Below, piece after piece: positions 1-9,034 of a DNA stretch of 64,000 nucleotides (its first letter is position 1; each line of letters starts with the position of its first letter). The notes under the pieces are model-generated. The model did not search any database and was not told where the DNA came from. It saw only the letters and a program-made list of their open reading frames with translations. The DNA comes from Endobacterium cereale (GTDB lineage: Bacteria; Pseudomonadota; Alphaproteobacteria; Rhizobiales; Rhizobiaceae). The stretch lies in NCBI RefSeq assembly GCF_009617585.1, contig NZ_WIXI01000022.1:1-64000 (forward strand). Direction: 5' to 3'. The position numbers and the translations under genes are program-made.

Positions 1-1
1 T

Positions 2-931
2 CGTCGAGATCAGCACAGTCTTGGGACTATCCCGAGAGGTGCATGCTTCCTGACGGCAGGGATAGACATCCAGCGTGACCGCATCGAGATGCATGTCTGG
101 GGTTGGGGGCGCGGTTTGGAATCGTGGCTCGTTGACGTTGTCGTCTTTGAAGGCGTGACCGCCGATATAGGTCATCAGGTCTGGAAGGATCTGGCGGCTG
201 CGCTCAAACGTACATGGCCACATGCTGGTGGTGCTAACCTGCCTATAATGCGGGCGGCTATCGATACCGGTGACGGTCTGACGACTTCAGTCGTTTATGA
301 ATGGTGCCGGCTTCAAGGCCGTGGCCAGGTCGTTGCCATCAAGGGTGACCGCGAAAAGCTCAACGCTGTTTCGCCGGTCGACGGCCCGAAGTGGATGGAC
401 GTCAAAGTCAGCGGCAAGAAGATCAAGCGCGGCTTGGCGCTGTACATGGTCTCCGGCCCGTTCTTCAAGCAGGAGCTTTACCGCTACCTGCGGCTCGACA
501 AACCCACAGATGAGGATCTGGCCGTCGGCGTCTGCTTCCCAGACGGTTATGTCCATATCCCACAGGGCGCGACGGGCGAGTGGGTTGAACAACTCGTTGC
601 CGAGCAGTTGGTCACCGAGAAAAACAAGGTCACCGGCTTCGGCAAGCTCAAATGGGTGAAGACCAGAGAGCGCAACGAGGCACTGGACTGCCGCGTCTAT
701 GCACGATCGATGGTCTGGCTCCTTGGTGCGGACCGCTGGTCGAATACGCAGTGGTACAAACTCGAGGTGCAATGCGGCGGCTCTGCCGAACCACCCGAAA
801 GGCCGGCAATCACTGCCGCACCGGTACCCCAGTCGAAGCGCGAAGATCCACCGCCACCACCACCAGCAAACGACAACCCTGCACCTCCTACGGCACGGAA
901 GCCGAAGAAGGCCGCATCATCATGGCTTTAG
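2..931 (+). CDS. Phage terminase large subunit, GpA family (C-terminal part)
   Basis: Partial gene: the frame is open from base 2 to the TAG at 929-931, and the ATPase half lies before the window. The visible part begins shortly before AGIDIQRDRIEMHVWGWGRG, which matches the start of the RNase H-like nuclease domain of GpA terminases, where the Asp in GIDIQ is an expected metal ligand. The protein cuts concatemeric DNA and, with the missing ATPase domain, packages it into proheads. The last 30 residues are rich in proline (PPPPPPANDNPAPP). A gpW-like gene follows after nine bases. Confidence 0.93.
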   Translation, partial: RRDQHSLGTIPRGACFLTAGIDIQRDRIEMHVWGWGRGLESWLVDVVVFEGVTADIGHQVWKDLAAALKRTWPHAGGANLPIMRAAIDTGDGLTTSVVYEWCRLQGRGQVVAIKGDREKLNAVSPVDGPKWMDVKVSGKKIKRGLALYMVSGPFFKQELYRYLRLDKPTDEDLAVGVCFPDGYVHIPQGATGEWVEQLVAEQLVTEKNKVTGFGKLKWVKTRERNEALDCRVYARSMVWLLGADRWSNTQWYKLEVQCGGSAEPPERPAITAAPVPQSKREDPPPPPPANDNPAPPTARKPKKAASSWL

Positions 932-940
932 GAGGCAATC

Positions 941-1132
941 ATGGCTGACAATTCTGCACAGATTGCCGCTCTACGAGACGCCATCTCGCAAGGTGCCCGT
1001 CGTGTCGTTTTTCGAGACGGCGGCACCCACCGCGAGGTGGAATATCACTCGCTCAAAGACATGCGGGATACGCTGGAATGGCTTGAGGCGCAGCAGTCCC
1101 GGAAGTCGCGCGTAACGCTGGCGGCATTCTGA
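941..1132 (+). CDS. gpW-like head-tail joining protein
   Basis: A 63-residue protein preceded by a strong ribosome site (AGGAGG, 931-936). Size and place between terminase and portal match lambda gpW (68 residues), which sits under the portal and completes the DNA-filled head. The N-terminal helix (AQIAALRDAISQGARRVVF) followed by a short beta segment (VEYHSLKDMRDTLEWL) fits the gpW fold. The assignment rests on position, size and this pattern. Confidence 0.8.
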   Translation: MADNSAQIAALRDAISQGARRVVFRDGGTHREVEYHSLKDMRDTLEWLEAQQSRKSRVTLAAF

Positions 1133-1136
1133 GACC

Positions 1137-2654
1137 ATGGGATCAGCAAATCTACTTGACCGCGCCATTGCGGTAGTGGCGCCGCGCACTGCTGCGCGTC
1201 GTGTCGCTGCTCGTAGGGCGTTCGATGTCATGTCGCGAGGCTACGACGGTGCTAACCGTGACCGCCTTCGCAATAGCTGGCGCTCGCATAACACGAGTGC
1301 AGACACCGAGATCGCTGCCGCCGGCTCGCTCCTGCGGGACCGAATGCGTGATTTGGTGCGCAACAATCCTTACGCTGCGAATGCTCTCGCCGTCCTCGTT
1401 ACCCACGCTGTTGGCGCCGGTATTGTACCGCGGTCGAAGGACAAGAAGGTCAACAAACTTTTTGCTGACTGGATGAAGCAGTGCGATGCCGATGGCCATC
1501 TCGACTTTCACGGTATCATTTCGCTCGCTACCCGCGAGATGCTTGAATCCGGAACCGGCATGGTTCGCCGTCGTCGTCGCCTTGCTGAGGATGGCTTGGC
1601 TGTTCCGCTGCAGCTTCAAGTCTTGGAAGTCGATCACCTCGACGCGACCAGGCACGGCGAGTTGGCCACCGGCCGGCGCGCCTCTTACGGTATCGAGTAC
1701 AATGGGATCGGCAAGACTACGGCTTATTGGCTGTTCCCGAATCATCCCGGCAGCACAGCAATAACCTCGACGACTTCGCTGTCGTCTGTGTCCGTGCCCG
1801 CAGAGGACATCGTGTTCGGCTTCAAAAAGCTGAGGGCAGGGCAGTCACAAGGGGTTCCGTGGGGGCATGCAGCCGTCACGTCGGTCTATGACCTTGCCGG
1901 ATACGAACAGTCCGAACTGGTTCGCAAGCGCCTCGAATCCTGCATGGTCGGCGTTGTTACCGGCGGCGATGATGAAGGTGGCGTGGGTCTGCCGATGGGC
2001 GACGACGACGTGCCAGGCGTCTATAACGCCGATGGCGAGATCGTCGAGAAGTTTGCGCCAGGCATGCTTTACCATGCTCGTGGTGGCAAGGACATCAAGT
2101 TCACGCAGCCGGCGAACACGGCGAACTACGATTCCTACAAGACGTCCATGCTTCACACGATTGCCGTCGGCTTTCATGTGCCGCACGCTTTCCTCTCGGG
2201 AAGGCTGGACAAGGTCAATTACTCGTCGAGCAAAATCGGCCTCGAGACTTACAAGAAGATCATCGATGACCTGCAATGGCAGGTGATCATCCCGATGATC
2301 TGTCAGCCTCTTTGGGACTGGTTCTGCGAGGCTGCATTCTGGGCTGGCAAGATCAAGACGCGCAAGGTTGCTGTCGAATGGTCTCCGCCTCGCTTCCCGA
2401 GCGCCGACGAGGCCAAGGATGTCGCGGCACGCGTTGCAGCGGTCCGATCCGGCCTTCTCAACCCGTTGGTGGCTATCGCTGAGACTGGCTTCACGCCGGA
2501 AGAGGTCATAGCTGGCTTCGTCGAGTGGAACGCCTTGCTGGACGATAACAAGCTGATCTTTGATTCCGACCCACGGCGAATGTCGCAGGCCGGCCAGACA
2601 CAGCAGGACGCGGACGCCGACAAGGCTGACGCCTCCAATGAGGACACCTCATGA
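1137..2654 (+). CDS. Phage portal protein, lambda gpB family
   Basis: A 505-residue protein, near the length of lambda gpB (533). It forms the dodecameric portal through which DNA enters and leaves the head. Typical family stretches are seen: the N-terminal RNNPYAANALAVLVTHAVG, LQVLEVDHLD near residue 165, and PHAFLSGRLDKVNYSSSKIG near residue 350. The C-terminal 30 residues are acidic and low in complexity. It starts four bases after the gpW-like gene, and its ATGA end overlaps the protease start, so the head genes are translationally coupled. Confidence 0.93.
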   Translation: MGSANLLDRAIAVVAPRTAARRVAARRAFDVMSRGYDGANRDRLRNSWRSHNTSADTEIAAAGSLLRDRMRDLVRNNPYAANALAVLVTHAVGAGIVPRSKDKKVNKLFADWMKQCDADGHLDFHGIISLATREMLESGTGMVRRRRRLAEDGLAVPLQLQVLEVDHLDATRHGELATGRRASYGIEYNGIGKTTAYWLFPNHPGSTAITSTTSLSSVSVPAEDIVFGFKKLRAGQSQGVPWGHAAVTSVYDLAGYEQSELVRKRLESCMVGVVTGGDDEGGVGLPMGDDDVPGVYNADGEIVEKFAPGMLYHARGGKDIKFTQPANTANYDSYKTSMLHTIAVGFHVPHAFLSGRLDKVNYSSSKIGLETYKKIIDDLQWQVIIPMICQPLWDWFCEAAFWAGKIKTRKVAVEWSPPRFPSADEAKDVAARVAAVRSGLLNPLVAIAETGFTPEEVIAGFVEWNALLDDNKLIFDSDPRRMSQAGQTQQDADADKADASNEDTS

Positions 2655-3283
2655 CAGACAAACATGTGAACCTGCCGAAATTCGGCAGGAACGCCGAGGT
2701 GCGTTCTGCTTCGTTCGACGAAGCGGACAACACCATCGAGGTCATCTGGACGACTGGCGCCGCCGTGCGCCGGTGGTCTTGGCGATCGGAGCGCTACTAT
2801 TCGGAAGTTCTGGAGGTCACGCCGCAGGCGATCCGACTGGAACGGCTGAATGCAGGCGCACCATTCCTTGATACCCACGACGACTGGTCTCTCCGGTCGG
2901 TCATCGGATCCGTCGTGCCTGGCTCGGCCAAGATCGAAGGCGGCAAGGGTTACGCCCGTGTCAAGCTTTCGCGCGCAGCCGAAGACGCTGCCATCGTCGA
3001 CAAGATCAAGGATGGCATCATCCGTAACATCAGCGTCGGATACGCAATCCACAAGGTCGTCAAAACCGACTCTGATGGCGACGGTACCGACGAAGAATGG
3101 CGCGTCGTTGACTGGGAGCCGCTGGAAATAAGCGCGGTGCCAGTTCCAGCGGACGCCGGCTCTCAGATCCGCAAAGAAGAGCAGAAGCTCATCCCCTGCG
3201 AGTTTGTAGGCGAACAGGCCACCGGCCGAAACGAAGCTCGCCGAATCCGCATGGCGATGCGTCACCGTCAGTCCGTGGCTTAA
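2651..3283 (+). CDS. Prohead protease, HK97 (U35) family
   Basis: A 210-residue protein that matures the prohead by cleaving scaffold. The family's His and Ser are visible: PFLDTHDD with His76 and RNISVGY with Ser128, followed by WEPLEISAVPVPAD at about 155-168. In lambda this function is fused to the scaffold. Here the protease is separate and the scaffold-like coiled coil appears at the N terminus of the next gene. Overlaps the portal gene by four bases; 29 bases separate it from the capsid gene. Confidence 0.9.
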   Translation: MTDKHVNLPKFGRNAEVRSASFDEADNTIEVIWTTGAAVRRWSWRSERYYSEVLEVTPQAIRLERLNAGAPFLDTHDDWSLRSVIGSVVPGSAKIEGGKGYARVKLSRAAEDAAIVDKIKDGIIRNISVGYAIHKVVKTDSDGDGTDEEWRVVDWEPLEISAVPVPADAGSQIRKEEQKLIPCEFVGEQATGRNEARRIRMAMRHRQSVA

Positions 3284-3312
3284 AGCACGGCCCTCTTTAC
3301 AAGGATTACAAT

Positions 3313-4815
3313 ATGACACTTCGCGAGAAGCTGGCCCTGCTGGAAAAGCGCGCCGCTGACAAGCTTGCCGAAATCAAGGATGACACCGCAGCCGACGCCG
3401 CCCGCGCGATCGAAAAGGATCACGAAGGCATTCTGGCGGAGATTGCCGAAGTCCGAAAGCAGATCGCAGCCGCTGATTCACAGACGAGCAACGACGGGAC
3501 GGGAGTTATCGCCGAACGCCGACGCGTCACTGAGATCCGCATGGTAGCAAAAGAGGCCGGCGAACCGGAGATCGGTGACGACCATATTGAGCGGGGCTCG
3601 TCCGTTGTTCAATTCCGCTCCGCACTTCTGGAAAAGATGATGGCCCGAGAAGCTCCAGCCACTGACAACCACAGTCCGGCCAGCGTCGGCGAAGAGCATC
3701 ACGAAAAACGCGCATCCGCGATGAGTGAGGCACTGCACCACCGCGCTGACCCGTCAAAGGCGCTCACCGCCGCTGGCCGTGAATACCGTGGTTTTTCGCT
3801 GATGGATATGGCCCGCGAGGCGCTGGAAACCAGAGGCGTTAAAACGCGCGGCATGTCCCGCGACGAGATCGCTGGTGCAGCCCTTGCTCAGCGCTCTGGC
3901 TACGGCTCTGCTTCTGACTTTCCGATTATCCTCGGCAATGTCGTCAACACCACGCTGCGCGCGGGATATGAAGCTGCCGGCCAGACTTTTCGTCCGCTGA
4001 TCCGCGAGACGACCGTCGCCGACTTCAAGGCGATCAATCGGGCTCAGCTCGGTGAAGGCCCGGCCTTCGATAAGGTCAACGAGTCCGGTGAGTACAAGCG
4101 TGGGACCTTCGCAGAAGGCAAGGAATCCTACAAGATTGCTACCTTCGGCAAGGTTGTTGCCATTACGCGCCAGGTGATCATCAACGATGACATGAATGCT
4201 TTCGGACGCGTTCCGCAGCTTCTTGGTGGCGCGGCCGCTCAGCTGGAGAGCGACCTCGTTTGGGCTCAGATTCTCGGCAATCCGACTATGGGCGATGGCC
4301 AGACGCTCTTCTCGGTGCCGCACAAGAACGTGCTCGCCGCCGCCGCATTCGGCGTTGCCTCGCTGGGCAAGGGCCGCGCCCAGATGGCGAAGCAGACTGG
4401 CCTCGATGGCAAAACGGTTCTCAACATCCGTCCGCAGTTCCTCGTGGTGCCGGTCGAACTCGAAACGACTGCCGAGCAGGTTCTGAAGTCTGTCTTTTAC
4501 GCTGACGACGCTTCCAAGGTTGCTACGGAATCGATGCGCAAGTTGCAGATTATTGCTGAGGCTCGCCTCGACAATGGCATCAGCAATCCAGCCGCTGTTT
4601 CCAACGCCATCGCTGGCTCGACGACTGCCTGGTATCTGGCTGCATCGCCGGCACAGGTCGACACGGTCGAGCTCGCCTACCTCGAAGGCAACCGCGGCGT
4701 TTACATCGAAACCCGTCAGGGCTTCGATGTCGATGGCCTCGAAGTCAAGGCTCGCCTCGATGTTGGTGCCAAGGCCATGGATCACCGCGGCCTCGCCAAG
4801 AATGCCGGCGCCTAA
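3313..4815 (+). CDS. Major capsid protein with N-terminal scaffold-like coiled coil
   Basis: A 500-residue protein after AAGGATT. Residues 1-58 are charged and heptad-like (LREKLALLEKRAADKLAEI), as in delta/scaffold domains removed by the prohead protease. From about residue 190 the sequence has the HK97-type capsid pattern used in Mu gpT-like proteins, ending in VKARLDVGAKAMDHRGLAKN, a common C-terminal signature of these capsids. It forms the icosahedral shell. Cleavage by the preceding gene product, probably between residues 100 and 190, is inference. Confidence 0.9.
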   Translation: MTLREKLALLEKRAADKLAEIKDDTAADAARAIEKDHEGILAEIAEVRKQIAAADSQTSNDGTGVIAERRRVTEIRMVAKEAGEPEIGDDHIERGSSVVQFRSALLEKMMAREAPATDNHSPASVGEEHHEKRASAMSEALHHRADPSKALTAAGREYRGFSLMDMAREALETRGVKTRGMSRDEIAGAALAQRSGYGSASDFPIILGNVVNTTLRAGYEAAGQTFRPLIRETTVADFKAINRAQLGEGPAFDKVNESGEYKRGTFAEGKESYKIATFGKVVAITRQVIINDDMNAFGRVPQLLGGAAAQLESDLVWAQILGNPTMGDGQTLFSVPHKNVLAAAAFGVASLGKGRAQMAKQTGLDGKTVLNIRPQFLVVPVELETTAEQVLKSVFYADDASKVATESMRKLQIIAEARLDNGISNPAAVSNAIAGSTTAWYLAASPAQVDTVELAYLEGNRGVYIETRQGFDVDGLEVKARLDVGAKAMDHRGLAKNAGA

Positions 4816-4863
4816 TCTTCAAAGGGCGGCCTAGTGCCGCCCGACTTCCTCTCGGAGAAAATC

Positions 4864-5190
4864 ATGAAGAATTACATTCAGCCGGGCAATAGTGTCACGG
4901 TAACCGCTCCCTACGACGTTGCGTCTGGTGGTGGCGTTCTTGTTGGCACGATCTTCGGTATTGCCACAGGCAACGCCAAAGCCGGCGAATCCCTCGAAAT
5001 TAAGCTGAACGGCGTCTATGAACACGCCAAGGTTTCAGCGCAGGCGTGGACGTTCGGAGCTCTCGTTTACTGGGACGATACCAACAAGGTATTCACGACG
5101 GTCGCGTCGGGCAACACGCTCGTGGCAAAGACGCTCGCAGTTGCGGCCAACCCGTCTGCCACCGGCATCGTCCGCCTTTCGGCAAACTAA
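4864..5190 (+). CDS. DUF2190-family capsid decoration protein
   Basis: A 108-residue protein starting at ATG 4864 (MKNYIQPGNSVTV), chosen because CTCGGAG precedes it and the family begins this way. Repeated features typical of DUF2190 are seen: GxxVTVTAPYDVASGGGVLVG and GALVYWDDTNKVFT. Such small beta-rich proteins follow capsid genes and are thought to bind the shell like lambda gpD. Its stop overlaps the next start (TAATG at 5188-5192). Confidence 0.85.
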   Translation: MKNYIQPGNSVTVTAPYDVASGGGVLVGTIFGIATGNAKAGESLEIKLNGVYEHAKVSAQAWTFGALVYWDDTNKVFTTVASGNTLVAKTLAVAANPSATGIVRLSAN

Positions 5191-5552
5191 TGGTCAACTG
5201 GCGCGCCTTGGAGGCGGGAGTGGATCGCAAGATGGCGGCCACCTTCGGCGAAGAGGTGCGTCTGGCCTTCAAAAATAGCGGAGTGGCCGACTCCGGCCGC
5301 CCCGACACCGACATTCGAGCATTGCTTTATACTGCTGGCAACATACCGACCATGCTCGGTCCCGGCTTCACCACGATGGTGTCTGCAGGCCAAGGCGTCT
5401 TGGTTATCGACCGGTCGACATATTCCGGATCCGATATCTTCCCTAAAGACAAGGTCCGCGCCACTGAACGCGCCGGTCAGCCGTGGTGGGAAGTTGCCGA
5501 GGTCACGAGCCGGCACTCGAACCTGATTGTGCTGTCGCTTACCCAAAAATGA
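5190..5552 (+). CDS. FII-like head-tail connector (probable)
   Basis: A 120-residue protein whose ATG overlaps the preceding TAA. The helical N terminus followed by a beta-rich half ([40 protein letters not shown]) resembles lambda FII-type attachment proteins, which form the ring between portal and tail. The place after the capsid and before the tail genes agrees. No decisive motif is present, so the assignment is by architecture. Confidence 0.6.
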   Translation: MVNWRALEAGVDRKMAATFGEEVRLAFKNSGVADSGRPDTDIRALLYTAGNIPTMLGPGFTTMVSAGQGVLVIDRSTYSGSDIFPKDKVRATERAGQPWWEVAEVTSRHSNLIVLSLTQK

Positions 5553-5562
5553 GGAGGACGGC

Positions 5563-6357
5563 ATGTCGCTAGTTCGAATTGCCGCTCGCATTGCAGCCGT
5601 TCAGGCCCTCAAGGGGAAGACGTCAGTCGGCGACAACGTTCTCGACAGCGAGATCGGTGCGCTCGACGTCGACGGTGACGGAAACCTTCGCAGTACCAAG
5701 CCAAAGCCGTTTATCTCGGTTTACACAGATGAAGCTCGCGCAGATGACAATCAGTTGCGAGCGTGGGTCAGCAATGGCCGAACTGAATTTCTCTTTGAAG
5801 CCGGCGTAACAGCTGCGCATGCGGAGACCGACACTGAAACTGGCGACAGCCTGCTCTATCCTGGCGTCCCAGATACCGACGCCGCTTTCGAATTTCACCT
5901 GGACCTGATTGCGCGCCAGATTGGCGACGCCTTGTCCGATCCAGAGAATGAATGGGCGGAAATCTTTCGCAAATTTACCAATACAATTGTGCGCATTGAG
6001 CGATCCCGCACAAGCAGCGGCGCCAAGGACGGCACTCGGCTAGCGGCCCATCAGGTCAAGGTCACGGTCGAGCTGGTGTCAGACCCCCCAAAGGGGGAGC
6101 CACTCAGCGCCCGAGGCCCTATGGCATTGTTCTTCGCGAAGGCTGCAGAGCTGACGGGACTATCCGGTCGCATCGCGCTTATGCGTGAACAACTGATCGG
6201 CACGCCCCTCGAGTGGGAAGCGTCAATGCGCCGATTCGGCATCGCTCACAGTGAAGCGGATTCGTTGCTGATCACGCCGGCAACCGTTGCCGAGGGCGGT
6301 TTACCTATCGTTGCTGTCAACGCCCAGCCAGCGCAGATTGCGGGAGGCCCGGTATGA
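5563..6357 (+). CDS. Phage neck or tail-completion protein, unknown family
   Basis: A 264-residue protein starting at ATG 5563, five bases after a GAGGAGG ribosome site. I do not recognise a domain. It reads as a soluble mixed alpha/beta protein ([40 protein letters not shown]). Its place between the connector and baseplate gpV is where tail terminator or completion proteins are usually encoded. The end overlaps the gpV start by four bases. Confidence 0.55.
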   Translation: MSLVRIAARIAAVQALKGKTSVGDNVLDSEIGALDVDGDGNLRSTKPKPFISVYTDEARADDNQLRAWVSNGRTEFLFEAGVTAAHAETDTETGDSLLYPGVPDTDAAFEFHLDLIARQIGDALSDPENEWAEIFRKFTNTIVRIERSRTSSGAKDGTRLAAHQVKVTVELVSDPPKGEPLSARGPMALFFAKAAELTGLSGRIALMREQLIGTPLEWEASMRRFGIAHSEADSLLITPATVAEGGLPIVAVNAQPAQIAGGPV

Positions 6358-6782
6358 TCCCATCGACTTTGCCCGATCAAATATCCGATCTTTATTTTCG
6401 CATCGCCGAAGTTGAAAGACGGGCGCGCAACCGAAAGCGCAAAGGCACGGTCGTTGAGGTTGGCACCGGTGAAAATTCCGGCAAGTATCGAGCGCAACTA
6501 TCCGACCAAAACGGCAAGCGGTTTCTGACTGGGTGGCTTAAAACGCGGCAGCTCGGCGCTGGTGGGGTCAAGATCGACATCATGCTGACCAAGGGTGAGC
6601 AGGTGGACATCATATCTGAAAGCGGCGATCTGACAGACGCTCAGATCGATTTTTCCACCTATAGCGACGACAACAAGCGTGAGAACAACGACACGCCGCT
6701 TCACATCAAGATCGGCGACACCGTCCTCGCTGTTTCAAACGAAGGCGTCACCATCACAGCCGGCGTCGGACACCTTGCCTGA
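6354..6782 (+). CDS. Baseplate spike protein gpV
   Basis: A 142-residue protein, shorter than P2 gpV (211). It has the expected OB-fold start ([21 protein letters not shown], residues 29-49, [14 protein letters not shown] near 83) and a beta-helix-like C terminus ([21 protein letters not shown]). gpV forms the membrane-piercing spike under the tail tube. The next gene encodes a PAAR tip, so the short C terminus probably carries a separate point protein. Stop and next start overlap (TGATG). Confidence 0.87.
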   Translation: MIPSTLPDQISDLYFRIAEVERRARNRKRKGTVVEVGTGENSGKYRAQLSDQNGKRFLTGWLKTRQLGAGGVKIDIMLTKGEQVDIISESGDLTDAQIDFSTYSDDNKRENNDTPLHIKIGDTVLAVSNEGVTITAGVGHLA

Positions 6783-7039
6783 TGCCGCGCATTGCACGGC
6801 TGGGTGACAGCGGGACGCATGGCGGCTCGATCGTAAGTGCTGCGTCGAAATGGAAATGTGAAGGCGCGTTGATCGCTCGCAAAGGCGACCTCTACGCTTG
6901 CCCGATCCACGGAACAAACCCGATTGTCGGCGGCTCGTCGAAATGGAAATGTGAAGACGCTGACATAGCCAGGCACGGTGATGCAACGGCCTGCGGTGCT
7001 ACGCTCATTTCTGGCGCCTCGAAGTGGAAGTGCGACTAA
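6782..7039 (+). CDS. PAAR-motif spike tip protein
   Basis: An 85-residue protein with three repeats ending SKWKC (at about residues 22, 53 and 81) and three segments of IARLGD/IARKGD/IARHGD type. This is the PAAR layout, a small cone with metal-binding Cys/His that caps gpV spikes in contractile tails and type VI systems. The CPIHG segment supplies a further Cys-His pair. It overlaps gpV and baseplate gpW by one base at each end. Confidence 0.88.
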   Translation: MPRIARLGDSGTHGGSIVSAASKWKCEGALIARKGDLYACPIHGTNPIVGGSSKWKCEDADIARHGDATACGATLISGASKWKCD

Positions 7040-7413
7040 TGTCCGATTCAGCCGGTGCAAGCGCCGAAACAGGACAGCTGCTCACGAACTGGGAGCACGT
7101 CCAACAGTCAATACGGAAAATCCTCACGACCCGGCTCAACACGCGCGTCATGCGTCGTGATTTCGGCTCGGAACTTCCTGACCTCATCGACGCCAAGATG
7201 ATTGGTCGAAACGTCCTCGCCGTCTACTCGGCTGCGGCGACAGCGATCAAACGCTGGGAGCCTCGCTACCGAGTGAGGGTGGCCCGCGTCACCAACTTGA
7301 CTGCTGGCGGCCAGGTCACTCTTGAGCTCTTCGGGCTCTATTACCCGCGCGGCCATCTGAACGACTATTCGATTGTCGAGGATGCCAGCACGCGCATAAT
7401 TTTTGAGGTGTAG
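7039..7413 (+). CDS. Baseplate protein gpW (gp25 family)
   Basis: A 124-residue protein; the start at 7039 gives TAATG coupling with the PAAR gene. It has the gp25/W pattern: NWEHVQQSIRKILTTRLNTR at 16-35 then RRDFGSELPDLID, the family's conserved LRRDFGS-type loop, and VTLELFGLYYPRG near the end. gp25-like proteins clamp the baseplate wedge and nucleate sheath assembly. P2 gpW has 115 residues, so the size fits. Confidence 0.92.
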   Translation: MSDSAGASAETGQLLTNWEHVQQSIRKILTTRLNTRVMRRDFGSELPDLIDAKMIGRNVLAVYSAAATAIKRWEPRYRVRVARVTNLTAGGQVTLELFGLYYPRGHLNDYSIVEDASTRIIFEV

Positions 7414-7415
7414 CC

Positions 7416-8360
7416 TTGGTTTACGCGCCAACAGCAATCGATTTGTCGAGACTACCAGCGCCAAACGCGATCGAGCCCCTCGACTATGAAGCCCTGTTTT
7501 CGTCATTCAAGGCCCGCTTCCTCAGCTATTGGAGTAACCTCCGGACGCAAAATCCTAATCTGCCAGAATACACGACGACTTCACTCGAGACAGAAGCGGT
7601 GGGCATAGTAGGCGAGGCGTGGTCCTATCTACGCTTGCTCGACAGGCAACGGGTTAACGATGGCATCCGCGCACTGCTGGCGCCGTTGGCTGCGGGTACG
7701 AACCTCGATTCAATCGTTGCGTCGCGAAACATTCAGCGGCTGGTCATGATACCTGCTAGTTCCGGTGTGGCAGCAGTGATGGAAGGCGATGAATCTCTGC
7801 TGCGCAGATACCTGTATTCGTTCGATGTCCCGGCTGCAGGGTCAGAGGGGCGGTATCTTCACGATGCTTTCGCAGCTTGGCCGCAGTCGCAAGACAAGTC
7901 CTTAGGGCTTTGGGATGCCCGGGTTAATGGTCGAGCAGTCCACGGTCGACGGGGTGACACTGACGTTGTCCTGATTGGACCATTCGGCCGCCTCCCCACA
8001 GTTTCGGAACTTGCTGTCGTCCGGAACGCAATTACTAATGTGAATAGGTCGCCCGAAGCCGTTGCAATTTCAGTGATGTCGGCGACGCGCGCTGAGTATT
8101 CTGTTTCGCTCGTCCTTGACGTGCCCGGGGTCGGCCCCTCCGCCGAAACCATAAGGACGGAAGCTGAGGCTCGCGTAAGGGCCGCGGCGAAAGAACGCGC
8201 CATCATTGGTGGCGAGATCCCCGACGGACTGCTTGCTGGCGCAGCTTACGGCGCCGGCGTGATTAAGGTCCTCGATCTGTCACCGGTGGCCATCAGTGCT
8301 GACCCATACAAAGTACCTGTCATGACTGCTCTAAACATCACCACGGCGGTGCGCGGATGA
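7416..8360 (+). CDS. Baseplate assembly protein gpJ
   Basis: A 314-residue protein, close to P2 gpJ (302), started at TTG 7416, two bases after the gpW stop. It carries the family's alpha-beta core: YLRLLDRQRVNDGIRALLAPLAAGTNLD at about 70-95, a surface loop around GDTDVVLIGPFG, and the C-terminal IRTEAEARVRAAAKERAIIGGEIP. It is the wedge protein of the contractile baseplate. The end overlaps gpI by four bases. Confidence 0.92.
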   Translation: MVYAPTAIDLSRLPAPNAIEPLDYEALFSSFKARFLSYWSNLRTQNPNLPEYTTTSLETEAVGIVGEAWSYLRLLDRQRVNDGIRALLAPLAAGTNLDSIVASRNIQRLVMIPASSGVAAVMEGDESLLRRYLYSFDVPAAGSEGRYLHDAFAAWPQSQDKSLGLWDARVNGRAVHGRRGDTDVVLIGPFGRLPTVSELAVVRNAITNVNRSPEAVAISVMSATRAEYSVSLVLDVPGVGPSAETIRTEAEARVRAAAKERAIIGGEIPDGLLAGAAYGAGVIKVLDLSPVAISADPYKVPVMTALNITTAVRG

Positions 8361-9025
8361 GTTACGCGGGTGACCTGCTTCCACGGGACAGTTCTGGCCC
8401 GTTTGAGCACGCAATCGCGGCCGGAGTTTCGGATGATTTACCGATCCCTTATGCGGCCGTTCTGAATGCCTACACGTCGCCGGTCCGCTTTCTCCCCTGG
8501 TTGGCCGCTCATCATTCGGTCGATCTGTGGTTCGACGATTGGTCAGATGATCGCAAGCGCGAGATGATTGCGCAGGCGGCGGGTGTGTCCACTGTCTATC
8601 CGGCTTCGCCGATCGGTGAGCTGAAGGGGATGCGAGCTGGCGCGCAGCGCTATCTTGATTTCGTCGATGCTGACATTGTGGATTTGGTCTCGCACCCGGC
8701 ACGCTTCACATTTGGTCGCGCTGTACTCGGCCGGACACCTATCAATCATTTGCCTTTCACCGCGCACTATCTGGTGCGCGTCACGCTCGAAGCGCCGGTA
8801 GGCCGTTTTCAGGTGGGGCGCTCGAGCTTTGGTCGTGGCGCTCTTCGTCCTGTCGATCTGGAGCCTCTCCGTCGCGCCAAGCGCGCGCTGTCGGTCGCGA
8901 AAGTACCTGACACGCAATATTCGATCACGTTCGCCTGGCGACGTCCCATCACAATTCAAGACGGCATCCCAATCGACGGCAGTCACGCCGTCGCCGGCTG
9001 GATGGACCGCAAATGCCTTGACTAA
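8357..9025 (+). CDS. Tail protein gpI (baseplate wedge, fibre connector)
   Basis: A 222-residue protein, longer than P2 gpI (176). The N-terminal pattern VRFLPWLAAHHSVDLWFDDW (residues 36-55) and the following KREMIAQAAGVSTVYPA match the P2 I family, which links gpJ to the tail fibre. The C-terminal half (TFGRAVLGRTPINH, RFQVGRSSFGRGAL) is an added beta region found in many related phages. Its place between gpJ and a large fibre gene agrees. Confidence 0.9.
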   Translation: MSYAGDLLPRDSSGPFEHAIAAGVSDDLPIPYAAVLNAYTSPVRFLPWLAAHHSVDLWFDDWSDDRKREMIAQAAGVSTVYPASPIGELKGMRAGAQRYLDFVDADIVDLVSHPARFTFGRAVLGRTPINHLPFTAHYLVRVTLEAPVGRFQVGRSSFGRGALRPVDLEPLRRAKRALSVAKVPDTQYSITFAWRRPITIQDGIPIDGSHAVAGWMDRKCLD

Positions 9026-9034
9026 GGAGAGATC

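Noticed and set aside
3754..4785. 343-codon minus-strand frame in the capsid gene
   Set aside because: Antisense to the capsid gene with no ribosome site or domain.
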